NCBI RefSeq assembly: GCF_014212055.1
Contig: NZ_JACJVO010000003.1
Location: 124,001 to 188,000 of the forward strand
DNA from: Cohnella zeiphila
GTDB taxonomy: Bacteria; Bacillota; Bacilli; Paenibacillales; Paenibacillaceae
Direction of reading: 5' to 3'
Length of the DNA: 64,000 nt
Positions 26,888 to 35,766 of the stretch are shown piece by piece. The position numbers and the translations under genes are program-made. Each line of letters begins with the position of its first letter. Position 1 is the stretch's first letter. The notes under the pieces were generated by a model, which was not told where the DNA came from, did not search any database, and saw only the letters and a list, made by a program, of their open reading frames with translations.

Positions 26888-27038
26888 TGCCGGCCCTTTC
26901 ACACAGGAGAGCAATCAGGTTACTCACATTCGAACTGTCGCCGGCTTTTCCGCTCAAGAGAGAAATCAGGTTACTCACATTCGTATTGTCGCAGTCTTTT
27001 CCCTCAACAAAGTAAACGGGTTGCTCGTATACGCCGGC
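26888..27038. repeat. About three tandem 51-bp repeats
   Basis: The core AATCAGGTTACTCACATTCG occurs at 26913 and 26964, and a diverged copy (AAACGGGTTGCTCGTATACG) at 27014. The period is 50-51 bp. Because 51 is a multiple of three, all frames stay open, but no homology to a protein is apparent. The array lies in the 225-bp gap between ureD and a convergent reductase gene. Confidence 0.75.
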
Positions 27039-27046
27039 AGTCGCGC

Positions 27047-27982
27047 TTATTTCCCCAAGTCCAGCCACCGGGCTTCGTCCGGGGTCAGCGCTACCTGAAG
27101 GGCGTTCGCGCTGGAGTGAAGCTCCTGCACGGTGTTCGGCCCGATCAGGGCGCATACCGGGAACGGCTGGTTCAGCACATAGGCGAGCGCGATGTCGTTC
27201 GCCGATACGCCCTTCTCCCGGCCCAGCGCCTCGGCCCGGCGGTACCGCTCCCAGTTCGCGTCGCTGTAGTAGACGCGCCGGATTTCGGGGTCGCCGTTGT
27301 CCGGGTTGTACCGGCCGGTGAAAAATCCGCTCGCCTGCGAGGACCAGGACAGTAGCGGAAGCTGCGTCCGCTCGTGCCACGCCAGATCGTCCGCGTACAC
27401 GGAGACGCACCCCTCCCAGCGCGGTTCGTTCGGCTTCGCCAGGCTCAGGTTCGGGCTGTTGCAAGCCATGCCGACGAGACCGTGAGCCGCGGCGTATTCG
27501 TTCGCCTCCTGAATGCGCGCGACCGTCCAGTTGGACACTCCCAGCGCGCGGCAGTACCCCGCCTCCAGCAAGGAGTTCATCGACTCCAGGATATAGCCGA
27601 CCGACTTGTCCGGATCGTCCCGGTGCAGCATGAAAATATCGACGTAATCCGTCTGCATCCGCTCGAACGTCTCGGCCAGATCCTGCTCCATGAACTCGCG
27701 CGTCATCCGCGGCGAACCGTACGGATGGGCTCCTTTGCCGATGATGACCATCTCCGCGCGATTGCCGCGCTCCTTCATCCACAACCCGACCGCCCGCGAA
27801 CTGCGGTCGCCGTACACGTGCGCGGTATCGATGCAGTTGCCGCCGAGCGCGGCGTACGCGTCCATCAGCTCCGCCGAATGCTCCATGCGATCGGAGTCCA
27901 GCATCATCGAGCCGAGCACGAGCTTGGAGCACGCGATCTTGTCCGTTACCGCCACCAAGGGCATTTTCGCGGCGTTTGTCAT
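27047..27982 (-). CDS. Aldo/keto reductase
   Basis: The 311-residue barrel enzyme has the AKR signature NCIDTAHVYGDRSSRAVG near residue 48 (catalytic Asp and Tyr), a DIFMLHRDDP stretch with the active-site His near 117, LGVSNWTVARI, and a C-terminal PVCALIGPNTVQEL cofactor-binding segment. It reduces or oxidises carbonyl substrates, including sugars, with NADP(H). The ATG overlaps the stop of the upstream Gfo/Idh/MocA gene (ATGA), so the two enzymes are coupled and probably act on the same compound. Confidence 0.9.
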   Translation of the reverse strand: MTNAAKMPLVAVTDKIACSKLVLGSMMLDSDRMEHSAELMDAYAALGGNCIDTAHVYGDRSSRAVGLWMKERGNRAEMVIIGKGAHPYGSPRMTREFMEQDLAETFERMQTDYVDIFMLHRDDPDKSVGYILESMNSLLEAGYCRALGVSNWTVARIQEANEYAAAHGLVGMACNSPNLSLAKPNEPRWEGCVSVYADDLAWHERTQLPLLSWSSQASGFFTGRYNPDNGDPEIRRVYYSDANWERYRRAEALGREKGVSANDIALAYVLNQPFPVCALIGPNTVQELHSSANALQVALTPDEARWLDLGK

Positions 27983-28968
27983 AGGACCACCCTCGCTTTC
28001 TCGCGGGCCGACTTCAGCACCGCATCAATGACCTTCATATTGGCCTCCGCGTCCGCGGGCGGGAATTTCAAAACCTCTTCGCCCCAGATCGAGCGCGCGA
28101 ACTGATCGGCCTGCAGCGAATACTGGTTCGCGTATTCGCCCTTCTCTTCGCGCCGCTCTCCGCGCGAATAGACGACGAAGTCGGGATCGTCCTTATTCGG
28201 GAGAAAAGCGCCCGGAACTTCGATGCGCCCGTCCGTGCCGACGATCTCGAGATCATTCCGGAAATCGGCCCACATGCCGCAATCGAACGTAAGCGAGACG
28301 CCGCCGGGAAATTCGAGCAGACCGGCGCACATCATGTCGACGTTGTCGTGCTCGGGCGAGAAGAACGCGTGAGCGGTCGCGGCCGCCGGCTCGGCGCCGA
28401 GGAGGAAGCGGGCGGCGCTGATCGGGTAGCAGCCGACGTCGTAGACCGAGCCCCCGCCCCAATCGGCGCGGTAGCGGACGTTGCCCTTATCCCCTGCGTT
28501 GTTGAACGTGAACACGCCGTGCAGGCCGCGAAGCTCGCCGATCTCGCCCGCGGCGATGAGCGCCTTGATCCGTTCCATGCGCGGATGATGCCGGTACATG
28601 AACGCCTCCGCCAGCTTCACCCCGGCCCGCTCGCAGGCTTCCGCCATCTCCCGGGCTTCCGAAGCGTTCAGCGCGATCGGCTTCTCGCACAGCACGTGCT
28701 TGCCGGCTTCCGCCGCGCGAATCGTCCATTCCTTGTGCAGATGGTTCGGCAGCGGAATGTACACGGCATCGATGCCCGGGTCCCGCAGAAGCTCCTCATA
28801 GCTGCCGTAAAAGTCAGGGATGCCGTATTGGCGGGCGGCCGCCTCGGCCTTGCCGGCGTCTCGGCTGGCGATCGCGGCGACGCGGCCGGTGGCCGAAGCC
28901 TGGATGGCCGGAACGACCGACCGGTTGATCCCCGCCGCTCCCAGAACGCCCCAGTTCAGTTGTCTCAA
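27979..28968 (-). CDS. Gfo/Idh/MocA-family NAD(P)-dependent oxidoreductase
   Basis: The 329-residue protein has an N-terminal Rossmann motif (GVLGAAGINRSVVPAI), the family EKP motif in HVLCEKPIALNASEA near residue 92, and the catalytic-region DVGCYPISAARFLLG near 178. The family oxidises sugars, inositols or related cyclic substrates. It starts with TTG at 28968, preceded by GAGGTG. It lies divergently from an AraC regulator that probably controls it. Confidence 0.9.
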   Translation of the reverse strand: MRQLNWGVLGAAGINRSVVPAIQASATGRVAAIASRDAGKAEAAARQYGIPDFYGSYEELLRDPGIDAVYIPLPNHLHKEWTIRAAEAGKHVLCEKPIALNASEAREMAEACERAGVKLAEAFMYRHHPRMERIKALIAAGEIGELRGLHGVFTFNNAGDKGNVRYRADWGGGSVYDVGCYPISAARFLLGAEPAAATAHAFFSPEHDNVDMMCAGLLEFPGGVSLTFDCGMWADFRNDLEIVGTDGRIEVPGAFLPNKDDPDFVVYSRGERREEKGEYANQYSLQADQFARSIWGEEVLKFPPADAEANMKVIDAVLKSAREKARVVL

Positions 28969-29009
28969 AGGGCAACACCTCGTTTTTTTCGAATATTGGA
29001 TTTGCTATG

Positions 29010-29084
29010 ATATTGTCATTATACTGAAGTGGAATTTATTACGAAATCTAATTATATTGATAGACCTATCACAATATTGTCATT
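29010..29084. promoter_or_regulatory. Direct repeats in the divergent intergenic region upstream of the AraC gene
   Basis: ATATTGTCATT occurs at 29010-29020 and again at 29074-29084, 64 bp apart, in an AT-rich stretch between the divergent oxidoreductase and AraC genes. They may be operator half-sites for the AraC-type protein encoded at the right. Confidence 0.45.
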
Positions 29085-29105
29085 CAGGCGGGGAGGCGGC
29101 AACCG

Positions 29106-29933
29106 TTGAAAATCATCGCTTTGCCCAGCATAGACGCCGATCAATTTCCTTGCTTTCCCGAGATGGCGGGCTGGGTCAAGGACGAGCCTCAGCATGCCGC
29201 CGTGCGGGTGCCCGGCGAGTTCCAGCACTTCAATCTTCACGTCGTCCTGAAAGGGAAGGGCTTCGTCTATGTCGACGGCCGCAGGTTCGAGCTCCAGGCC
29301 GGGGACGCGTTCCTGTTCGGCCCGCATCAGGAACAGCGCTACGGCTCCAGCCCGGACGATCCGTGGGACGTCTATTTCGTGCATTTTTACGGGACCAAGA
29401 TCAAGGAATATCTGGCGGAAAAGGGATTTCTGCGGACAAGCCTATGGACTTTGAAGTCGACGGGGAGGCTGCGGGATGCGTTCGAGGCGCTCGTGGCGGA
29501 AGGCGAGAGCAGCCAGGCGTGGCGGCCGGCGCTGTTCTCCGCGCTCGCCTATGCGATCGTGGTGGAATTCGCGGCGCAGGCGGCGCCATTAGCCCCCCGG
29601 AAGGAAGGCGGCAGCGCCGCGGCGATTCTCGAGCTGCTTCCCTTGATGCAGGAACGCGCCTGCGAGCCGTTCGAGCTGCGGGAATGGGCCGGCCGGGCGG
29701 GGGTGAGCACGTTCTATTTCTGCAAGCTGTTCCGCAAGGTGATGCAATCCTCCCCGATGGAATTCGTCGCGCTGTGCCGAATCCGGCAGGCGAAGACGAT
29801 GCTGATCGAGAACCGGGACCTGCCCCTCGCGGACATCGCCGAAGCGTGCGGATATCCGAGCGTCAGCTATTTCATTCAGCGCTTCAAGAAACAGGAAGGG
29901 CTGACGCCCCGGGAATACCGGCGCAACGTGTGA
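29106..29933 (+). CDS. AraC-family transcriptional regulator with cupin sensor domain
   Basis: This 275-residue regulator has an N-terminal cupin-like sensor (VYVDGRRFELQAGDAFLFGP near residue 58) and two C-terminal helix-turn-helix motifs (AGVSTFYFCKLFRKVMQSSP and ADIAEACGYPSVSYFIQRFK). The start is TTG at 29106, preceded by GGGGAGGCGG. It is divergent from the Gfo/Idh/MocA and aldo/keto reductase pair, and upstream of an MFS permease on the same strand, so it probably controls uptake and oxidation of one sugar-like compound. Confidence 0.9.
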   Translation: MKIIALPSIDADQFPCFPEMAGWVKDEPQHAAVRVPGEFQHFNLHVVLKGKGFVYVDGRRFELQAGDAFLFGPHQEQRYGSSPDDPWDVYFVHFYGTKIKEYLAEKGFLRTSLWTLKSTGRLRDAFEALVAEGESSQAWRPALFSALAYAIVVEFAAQAAPLAPRKEGGSAAAILELLPLMQERACEPFELREWAGRAGVSTFYFCKLFRKVMQSSPMEFVALCRIRQAKTMLIENRDLPLADIAEACGYPSVSYFIQRFKKQEGLTPREYRRNV

Positions 29934-30044
29934 GCCGCGCCATTCTTCTATTGCGCAATTTCGGCCCCTTCCCTTAAACTGGATGAGTCCCGATCATCAT
30001 CATGAAGGCGATACGAAGGGGCCTATTCGGGAGGGCACTTTACC

Positions 30045-31277
30045 TTGAAACTTCAATCCAGATCCAATTACCTTCTGTTATTGCTCGTCGTTTTCGGAGG
30101 CTTCCTCATTTTCGGCTTCTCGGAAAATATCAAAGGCCCCGCCATCCCGAGGATGCAGGCGGATTTCGGCCTGGACGAAGGTCAGCTCGGCGTGCTGCTC
30201 GCGCTCAATTCGCTCGGCTACCTGGTCGCCTGCACGTTCACGTCGGCGCTTGCCGGCCGAATCGGCATTAAGCTGACCGGGATCATCGCCTTCGGTTCGA
30301 TGGCGATTTCCGGCGTACTGATGTATGTATCGACCGGCTATACGTCTCTCTCAAGTTCTTATTTTCTCATGTATATCGGCAACGGAATGCTGGAGATCGG
30401 GCTCGCGATCATGGCGGCCCGAATCTTCACGAAGAACATGGGGACGATGATGAATCTGGCCCACTTCTTCTACGGGCTCAGCTCGATCGCGGCCCCGTTG
30501 ATCGCGGCTCGCATGATGGGCTGGCACCTCGGGGGCGGAGAGCTCGGCTGGCGGGGGATGTATCTTCTGATGCTTTCCCTGTCCGTGCTGCCGATTATTC
30601 CGTCGCTGTTCGGCAAGTTCCCGGGACAAGAACATGCCAAGGACGAGCGAATCTCGCTGCGCCTCCTCTCGCGCGATCCGATCGCATGGTTCATCGTGGC
30701 CATTCTCACGTTCGGCGTCATCTCCGAGCTGGCGGTCGGCAGCTGGCTGGTCAACTTCCTGGAGAAGGCGTACGACTGGTCGGCGGGGGACGCTTCCGGC
30801 ATGCTGTCGGCGTTCTTCCTGTTCTTCACGTTCGCCCGATTGTTCCTTGGGCCGGTCACGGACAGGATCGGCTATGCGCGGTCCGTCGGCATTTTCTCCG
30901 CCTTCTCCGGCTTGTGCAGCCTGGCGGCGATTCTGATCGGCGAGCCGGGCGCCATCCTGTTCGCGATCGCCGGAGCCGGCATCGCGCCGATCTACCCGAC
31001 CGTTATGGCGATGATCGCCAAGCGTTATCCCAAAGGGACGGACACCGCGATTACGTTCACCGTTACGCTGATGGGCATCGGCAGCGTGCTCGGCAACCTA
31101 GTCATCGGTTTCCTGATCGACTTTGTCCGCGGCCTGTTCGAACGGGAGGGCTCGGCCCGAAGCCAGATTCTCGGCCTGCAGGCGGGTTACGGCTTTATCG
31201 CCGCGATGGCTTTGCTTTGCTCGGTCTGCTGCGTCTATCTTTATGTTCTGCTCCGCCGGAGAGGCGAAATGGTTTAA
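30045..31277 (+). CDS. MFS transporter, sugar permease-like
   Basis: The 410-residue protein has about twelve hydrophobic segments. The N-terminal segment FGGFLIFGFSENIKGPAIP and the YLVACTFTSALAGRIGIK loop resemble FucP/FHS-type sugar:proton symporters. A charged centre (KFPGQEHAKDERISLRLL) splits the halves. The TTG start at 30045 follows GGGAGGG (30029-30035). The leader contains a GGCCCCTTC/GAAGGGGCC stem-loop (about 29967-30023). Its partners are likely the AraC regulator and the two oxidoreductases nearby. Confidence 0.85.
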   Translation: MKLQSRSNYLLLLLVVFGGFLIFGFSENIKGPAIPRMQADFGLDEGQLGVLLALNSLGYLVACTFTSALAGRIGIKLTGIIAFGSMAISGVLMYVSTGYTSLSSSYFLMYIGNGMLEIGLAIMAARIFTKNMGTMMNLAHFFYGLSSIAAPLIAARMMGWHLGGGELGWRGMYLLMLSLSVLPIIPSLFGKFPGQEHAKDERISLRLLSRDPIAWFIVAILTFGVISELAVGSWLVNFLEKAYDWSAGDASGMLSAFFLFFTFARLFLGPVTDRIGYARSVGIFSAFSGLCSLAAILIGEPGAILFAIAGAGIAPIYPTVMAMIAKRYPKGTDTAITFTVTLMGIGSVLGNLVIGFLIDFVRGLFEREGSARSQILGLQAGYGFIAAMALLCSVCCVYLYVLLRRRGEMV

Positions 31278-31349
31278 AGACGGAGGACCCGGCAGCCGGC
31301 AAGTCCATGGCAGGATAAAAGGCTGACGAGCCCGCGGGAAAAGGTGAAC

Positions 31350-34300
31350 ATGCTAAAAAGCCGACGGATCAGACTGGCGACGTGGCTCGCCATTATGGCG
31401 GCGATTGTCGCCGCGCTCGCAATGTCCTTCTTCGAATCGGCAAACGGCAGAATCGAGCCCAGAGCGAAGAACGGCGTATTGGATTTGAGAGACTGGGACT
31501 TGAAGAAGGACGGGGCGCTGCGGCTGAACGGCGCCTGGTCTTTCTATTGGGGGCAGCTGTTGACGGAGGGGGCCGGGACGGACTCCGCATCGCTGGCGAA
31601 AGTACCCGGCACCTGGAAGGGCGCCGGATTGCCGGGGCGGGGCTACGCGACTTACCGGCTCCATGTGCGGACCCGCGGCGGCGACGGTCCGCTCGCTCTG
31701 CAGATTCCCGCGATCGCGCCGGCCTACCGAATTTACGCGGACGGCAAGGAGATCGCTCAGGTAGGAACCGTGGCAGCGGATAAGGGCGAGACGCGCAACG
31801 CCTATTTTCCTCAGACCGTCGAGTTTACCCCTGCCTCCGACGAGTTCGATCTGCTGGTTCAAGTAGCCAATCGGCTTTATCCGAACGGAGGCATCTGGTT
31901 CAGCCTGACGCTTGGCGCCGAAGGGGACATGCTCCATCGGCAGGAGCGAAGCTCGCTCGCGGATATGGCCGTTTTCGGAGGATGCGCGCTGCTCGGATTG
32001 TATCAGTTGGCACTTTATGCGCTGCGCCGTTCCGAGCGCTCGATCTTGTACTTCGGCATCTGCTGCCTGCTCGGCGCGATCCGCCAATGGGTCGTGGGCG
32101 ACATCTACCTGGCTGAGTTCTATCCGGACGTCAGTATCCGGCTGCTCATCGCTCTCGAATATTTGGCTTTTTACGGCGGCGTGACGATGGCGGCGCTGTT
32201 CGTCCGGGAGTTGTACCCGAAGGAGTTCAGCGGAAAAATCGTCAAGTCTCTCGCATGGGTGGGGGCCGGTTTTATCGGGACGGTCCTGCTGCTCCCCGCC
32301 GAGACGTATACCGAGCTGATCGGGTATTTCCAGTGGGTGGCCTTGTTCGCCTTCGCCTTTTTTATCGGCGGGTTCGCGTTGGCGTCGTGGCGAGGCCGCG
32401 GCGGCGCGCTGCTGCAGCTGACAGGCTGGCTCGCCTTTGTCGCCTCGGCCGTGCACGATATTTTTTACAGCAAAGACTGGATCTTCTGGATCGACGTGCA
32501 GCTTGTTCCTTACGGGTTCATTCTGCTCGTCTTCATCGAGGTGCTGGAGCTGGCCCGGAGGTTCGTGAACGCTTACCGGACGATCGGTACGATGTCGGAC
32601 GAACTGATCGCCATGAACCGGATGAAGGACGAATTTCTGGCCAATACGTCGCATGAGCTGAAGACGCCGCTGCACGGGATCATGAACCTCACCCAGGCGT
32701 TGTCCGAAGGGAGATCCGGCCCGCTTAACGGGACGCAGCGGGAGCAGCTCGAAGCCGTCGTCTCGGTAGCCCGCCGGATGTCCAACCTGATCAACGACAT
32801 TCTCGATTTGTCCTTGCTGAGGAACAACGGGATTCGGCTGCGGCGAGGGCGCGTCGACGTCAGGGCGGTCGTGACCGCCCAGGAGGAAGTGTTCCGGCAC
32901 TACATCGGGAGCAAACCGGTGTCGCTGCGGCTCGAGTGGCCGGAGTCGCTGCCTGACGCATACGCGGACGAGAGCCGGCTGCTTCAGGTTGTCTACAATC
33001 TGATCGGCAACGCGATCAAGTTCACGCCGGAAGGCGAAGTCGTCGTCTCCGCCCGGGCGGAAGGCGCCATGCTGCGGATCTCCGTCGCCGACACCGGCAT
33101 CGGAATTCCGGAGGACAAGCTGGAGACGATCTTCCAATCGTTCGAGCAGGTAGGCACCTCCGCGGCGCCGGAATACGGCGGGGCCGGGCTGGGGCTCGGC
33201 ATCGCGAAGCGGCTTGTCGAGCTGCACGGGGGCGCCGTCGCGGTCGCTTCGAAAAGGGGAGAAGGCTCCGTCTTTTCATTCACGGTTCCCGTTGCGGAAG
33301 GAGTCCGCGAGATGCAAGAAGGCAGCTTCGGCGATCCGGATTCCGCCATCTTCGGGGCGGCGCGGCTGTCGGCCGGCCGGGCGGAAGCGGCGGCTTCTCT
33401 CGAATTTCCGGAAGCCGTGCAGTCGGAACAGGCGATTCTGGCCGTCGACGACGACCCGGTGAACCTTCGGGTGCTGAAGACCGTGCTGGCGAATGAGCCG
33501 TACGAGGTGCTCACGGCGTCCGGCGGGCTGGAGGCGCTGAACCTGCTGGAGCGTTCCGGCGGCCGGATCGGCCTGGTCATTCTGGACGTCATGATGCCCG
33601 GGATGTCGGGATACGAGACTTGCCGCAGGATCCGGGAGAAATACGGGCTGTCCGAGCTGCCGGTGCTGCTGACGACGGTGAGAAGCGGCCCGGACGATCT
33701 GATGTACGGCTTCGAGGCGGGGGCGAACGATTTCCTGGCCAAGCCGTTTCAGCCGCACGAGCTGCGGGCCAGAGCGCGCACGCTGCTGGAGATGAAGCGG
33801 TCCGCGGAGGAAGCCGTTCGCTCCGAGATGGCGTTCCTGCAGGCGCAGATCAAGCCTCATTTTCTGTATAACGCCTTGAACACGATCGTCTCGTTCGCGC
33901 TGGACGAACCGCAGACCTCGCACGATTTGCTGCTTCATCTGGGGCGCTATTTGCGGGGCAGCTTCGATTTCAAAAACAAGCAGAGACTCGTTCCGCTGAG
34001 AAAAGAGCTCGAGCTGACGGAGGCGTATCTGTCCATCGAGCGGGCGCGCTTCGGAGACCGGCTGCGCGTTCGCTATGAAGTGGACGAGTCGGCCGCTTGC
34101 CTGCTTCCGCCGACGACGCTGCAGCCTCTCGTAGAGAACGCCGTCCGGCACGGCGTAACGAAGAAAGAGGAAGGCGGAACGGTTACGGTAACCGTTCGGG
34201 CCGGCGGCGGAAGTGCCGTCATTACCGTCGAAGACGACGGGATCGGCATGAATTCCGCGGCTCAGGCGATCCTCTCGAGGGAAGCGGAAGGCGCGGGAGG

Positions 34301-34445
34301 CGTCGGCCTGCGGAACATTCACCAGCGCCTGATTCGAATGTACGGCAAGGGGCTCGATATCGAAAGCGCGCCCGGAAGCGGGACCCGGGTGACGATCCGC
34401 GTTCCGCTCGAGAACGGGAACGATAGGGAGGAGGAACGGGGATGA
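31350..34445 (+). CDS. Hybrid sensor histidine kinase: 7TMR-DISM sensor, HisKA, HATPase, REC, then second LytS-type kinase module
   Basis: The ~1031-residue protein has one N-terminal membrane anchor and a ~170-residue extracellular 7TMR-DISM-type domain. Seven membrane segments follow (about 205-400). The HisKA box NTSHELKTPLHG has its His near 434, followed by HATPase (YNLIGNAIKFTPEG, GAGLGLGIAKRL). A receiver follows with the phospho-acceptor Asp in LVILDVMMPGMSG near 744. A second, LytS/YesM-type module (QIKPHFLYNALNTIV, His near 834) ends with its own HATPase (QPLVENAVRHGV). Two complete kinase cores in one chain is unusual. The ATG at 31350 is preferred to a GTG at 31344 because of spacing from GGGAAAAGG. 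Its end overlaps the downstream regulator gene (ATGA). Confidence 0.9.
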   Translation: MLKSRRIRLATWLAIMAAIVAALAMSFFESANGRIEPRAKNGVLDLRDWDLKKDGALRLNGAWSFYWGQLLTEGAGTDSASLAKVPGTWKGAGLPGRGYATYRLHVRTRGGDGPLALQIPAIAPAYRIYADGKEIAQVGTVAADKGETRNAYFPQTVEFTPASDEFDLLVQVANRLYPNGGIWFSLTLGAEGDMLHRQERSSLADMAVFGGCALLGLYQLALYALRRSERSILYFGICCLLGAIRQWVVGDIYLAEFYPDVSIRLLIALEYLAFYGGVTMAALFVRELYPKEFSGKIVKSLAWVGAGFIGTVLLLPAETYTELIGYFQWVALFAFAFFIGGFALASWRGRGGALLQLTGWLAFVASAVHDIFYSKDWIFWIDVQLVPYGFILLVFIEVLELARRFVNAYRTIGTMSDELIAMNRMKDEFLANTSHELKTPLHGIMNLTQALSEGRSGPLNGTQREQLEAVVSVARRMSNLINDILDLSLLRNNGIRLRRGRVDVRAVVTAQEEVFRHYIGSKPVSLRLEWPESLPDAYADESRLLQVVYNLIGNAIKFTPEGEVVVSARAEGAMLRISVADTGIGIPEDKLETIFQSFEQVGTSAAPEYGGAGLGLGIAKRLVELHGGAVAVASKRGEGSVFSFTVPVAEGVREMQEGSFGDPDSAIFGAARLSAGRAEAAASLEFPEAVQSEQAILAVDDDPVNLRVLKTVLANEPYEVLTASGGLEALNLLERSGGRIGLVILDVMMPGMSGYETCRRIREKYGLSELPVLLTTVRSGPDDLMYGFEAGANDFLAKPFQPHELRARARTLLEMKRSAEEAVRSEMAFLQAQIKPHFLYNALNTIVSFALDEPQTSHDLLLHLGRYLRGSFDFKNKQRLVPLRKELELTEAYLSIERARFGDRLRVRYEVDESAACLLPPTTLQPLVENAVRHGVTKKEEGGTVTVTVRAGGGSAVITVEDDGIGMNSAAQAILSREAEGAGGVGLRNIHQRLIRMYGKGLDIESAPGSGTRVTIRVPLENGNDREEERG

Positions 34446-35575
34446 TCCGGGTAGTAGCCGTGGACGACGAGCCGCCGGCTCTCAAAAGGGTGGAGAAGCT
34501 GCTGCGGGCGAAGGCGGACGTCGTGCAAATCGGCGGTCTTTTCGACAGCTCCAAGCAGTTCTGGGAGCATGTCTTGACCTCGGCGGAGCCGATCGATCTG
34601 GCGCTGCTAGACATGGAGATGCCGGGACTACACGGGCTGGAATTGGCCAAGCGCCTTCGCGAGGTCCGGCCGGAAATCCAAATCGCCTTCCTGACGGCTT
34701 ACGAGGAGTATGCCCGCGACGCGTTCGACGTAGAAGCGCTCGATTATCTGCTCAAACCGATCACGGACGCGGATCTGGCGCGAACGTTCGACCGCTTCGC
34801 GAAGCGGAGCGGCCGCGGCGCTTCCCTCCCGGTTGCGGAACCGAAGCTGTCCGTTCGCAGCTTCGGCCCCTTCTCCGTTACGACGGATCGGGGGGAGGCG
34901 GTGCGCTTCCGCAATTCCAAGAGCCGGGAACTGCTGGCGTATTTGCACCATGCCGGCGGCAAGCCGGTCGGCAAAGCCCAAATCATGAACGATATATGGC
35001 AGGGCAAGGACGTGGAGCGAACGCAGGTCAATCTGCACTCGACGGTATATCAGCTCCGGAAGGACCTGGAAGCTTGCGGTCTGCACGGGGTCGTGGAGCA
35101 GACGAAGACGGCGGGGGGCGGCTACGGTCTGCGCTGGCCCGTCGCGGTCGGCGACGATGTCGCCGAGTACGAAGCGGCGCTCCGTCAATACGGCAGCACG
35201 AAGTCAATGACGCCGTTGATCCGCGCCATCCAGCTGTACGGAGAAGGCTTCCTGGCCGGGAGCGGTTACGGCTGGGCGGCGCCGCGGCAGGCCGAGCTGG
35301 AGCTGAGCTACGCGGAGCTGCTGGAAGCGATGGTAGGCGCTTATATCCGGCTGCAGCGTTACGAGATTGCGTTGGACCCGATGCGGAAGTGGGTTCATCT
35401 GCAGCCGCTGGAAGAGAGGCTTCACGCGAAGATGGTCGCCCTGCTGCTGATGATGGACCGGGAGGACGATGCGCGAAAATATTACCGGCTTGCGGCGGAG
35501 TCGCTGGAGCCATCCGACGAATCGGCTCTGCCGGATTTTTCCCGCCTGCTTGCGGATCCGTCTGCTTTCTTTTGA
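34442..35575 (+). CDS. Response regulator: REC, winged-helix DNA-binding and BTAD domain
   Basis: The 377-residue protein begins with a LytR-like receiver (VVAVDDEPPALKRV, phospho-acceptor in LALLDMEMPGLHG near residue 57, Lys in YLLKPITD near 104). An OmpR-type winged helix follows (about 140-235), and then a bacterial transcriptional activator domain of SARP/BTAD type (about 240-345). It is coupled to the preceding kinase by a 4-bp overlap and is its obvious partner. Target genes are unknown; the large SLH surface protein directly downstream is one candidate. Confidence 0.88.
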   Translation: MIRVVAVDDEPPALKRVEKLLRAKADVVQIGGLFDSSKQFWEHVLTSAEPIDLALLDMEMPGLHGLELAKRLREVRPEIQIAFLTAYEEYARDAFDVEALDYLLKPITDADLARTFDRFAKRSGRGASLPVAEPKLSVRSFGPFSVTTDRGEAVRFRNSKSRELLAYLHHAGGKPVGKAQIMNDIWQGKDVERTQVNLHSTVYQLRKDLEACGLHGVVEQTKTAGGGYGLRWPVAVGDDVAEYEAALRQYGSTKSMTPLIRAIQLYGEGFLAGSGYGWAAPRQAELELSYAELLEAMVGAYIRLQRYEIALDPMRKWVHLQPLEERLHAKMVALLLMMDREDDARKYYRLAAESLEPSDESALPDFSRLLADPSAFF

Positions 35576-35597
35576 TCGGCCTGCGAGATTGGGCAGT

Positions 35598-35638
35598 TTG
35601 GCTTCTCCTCCAAGGAGAGGCTTTTTCTTTTTTTTATT
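35598..35638 (+). terminator. Rho-independent terminator after the REC-BTAD regulator
   Basis: GCTTCTCCT pairs with AGGAGAGGC (one G-T pair) over a 3-4 nt loop and is followed by a long T-rich run. Confidence 0.8.
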
Positions 35639-35766
35639 TCGACAATTTTTTTGGTTTTTCGCGCAAACCTGACATGAAGCGCTTTCTTTTCAGTCTTCCG
35701 GCAGGCGGTATTGATAGAATACCAAACAGCGGCTTCACGGCCATGCGCGAATCGGGAGGGAATAGA

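Noticed and set aside
31353-33227. Long open frame antisense to the hybrid kinase (and similar frames opposite ureC, the PhoX-like gene and others)
   Set aside because: Long antisense frames are expected in GC-rich genes. Their products are low-complexity Arg/Pro/Asp/Val strings with no domain or ribosome binding site.
35675-35686. cre-like catabolite site TGAAGCGCTTTC upstream of the SLH gene
   Set aside because: It is two bases short of the 14-bp cre consensus, and the expected flanking promoter was not found.
34996-35766. Upstream extension of the SLH protein frame across the BTAD regulator
   Set aside because: The extension is Arg/Gly/Ala-rich shadow of the regulator gene. A signal peptide with a good ribosome binding site starts at 35767.
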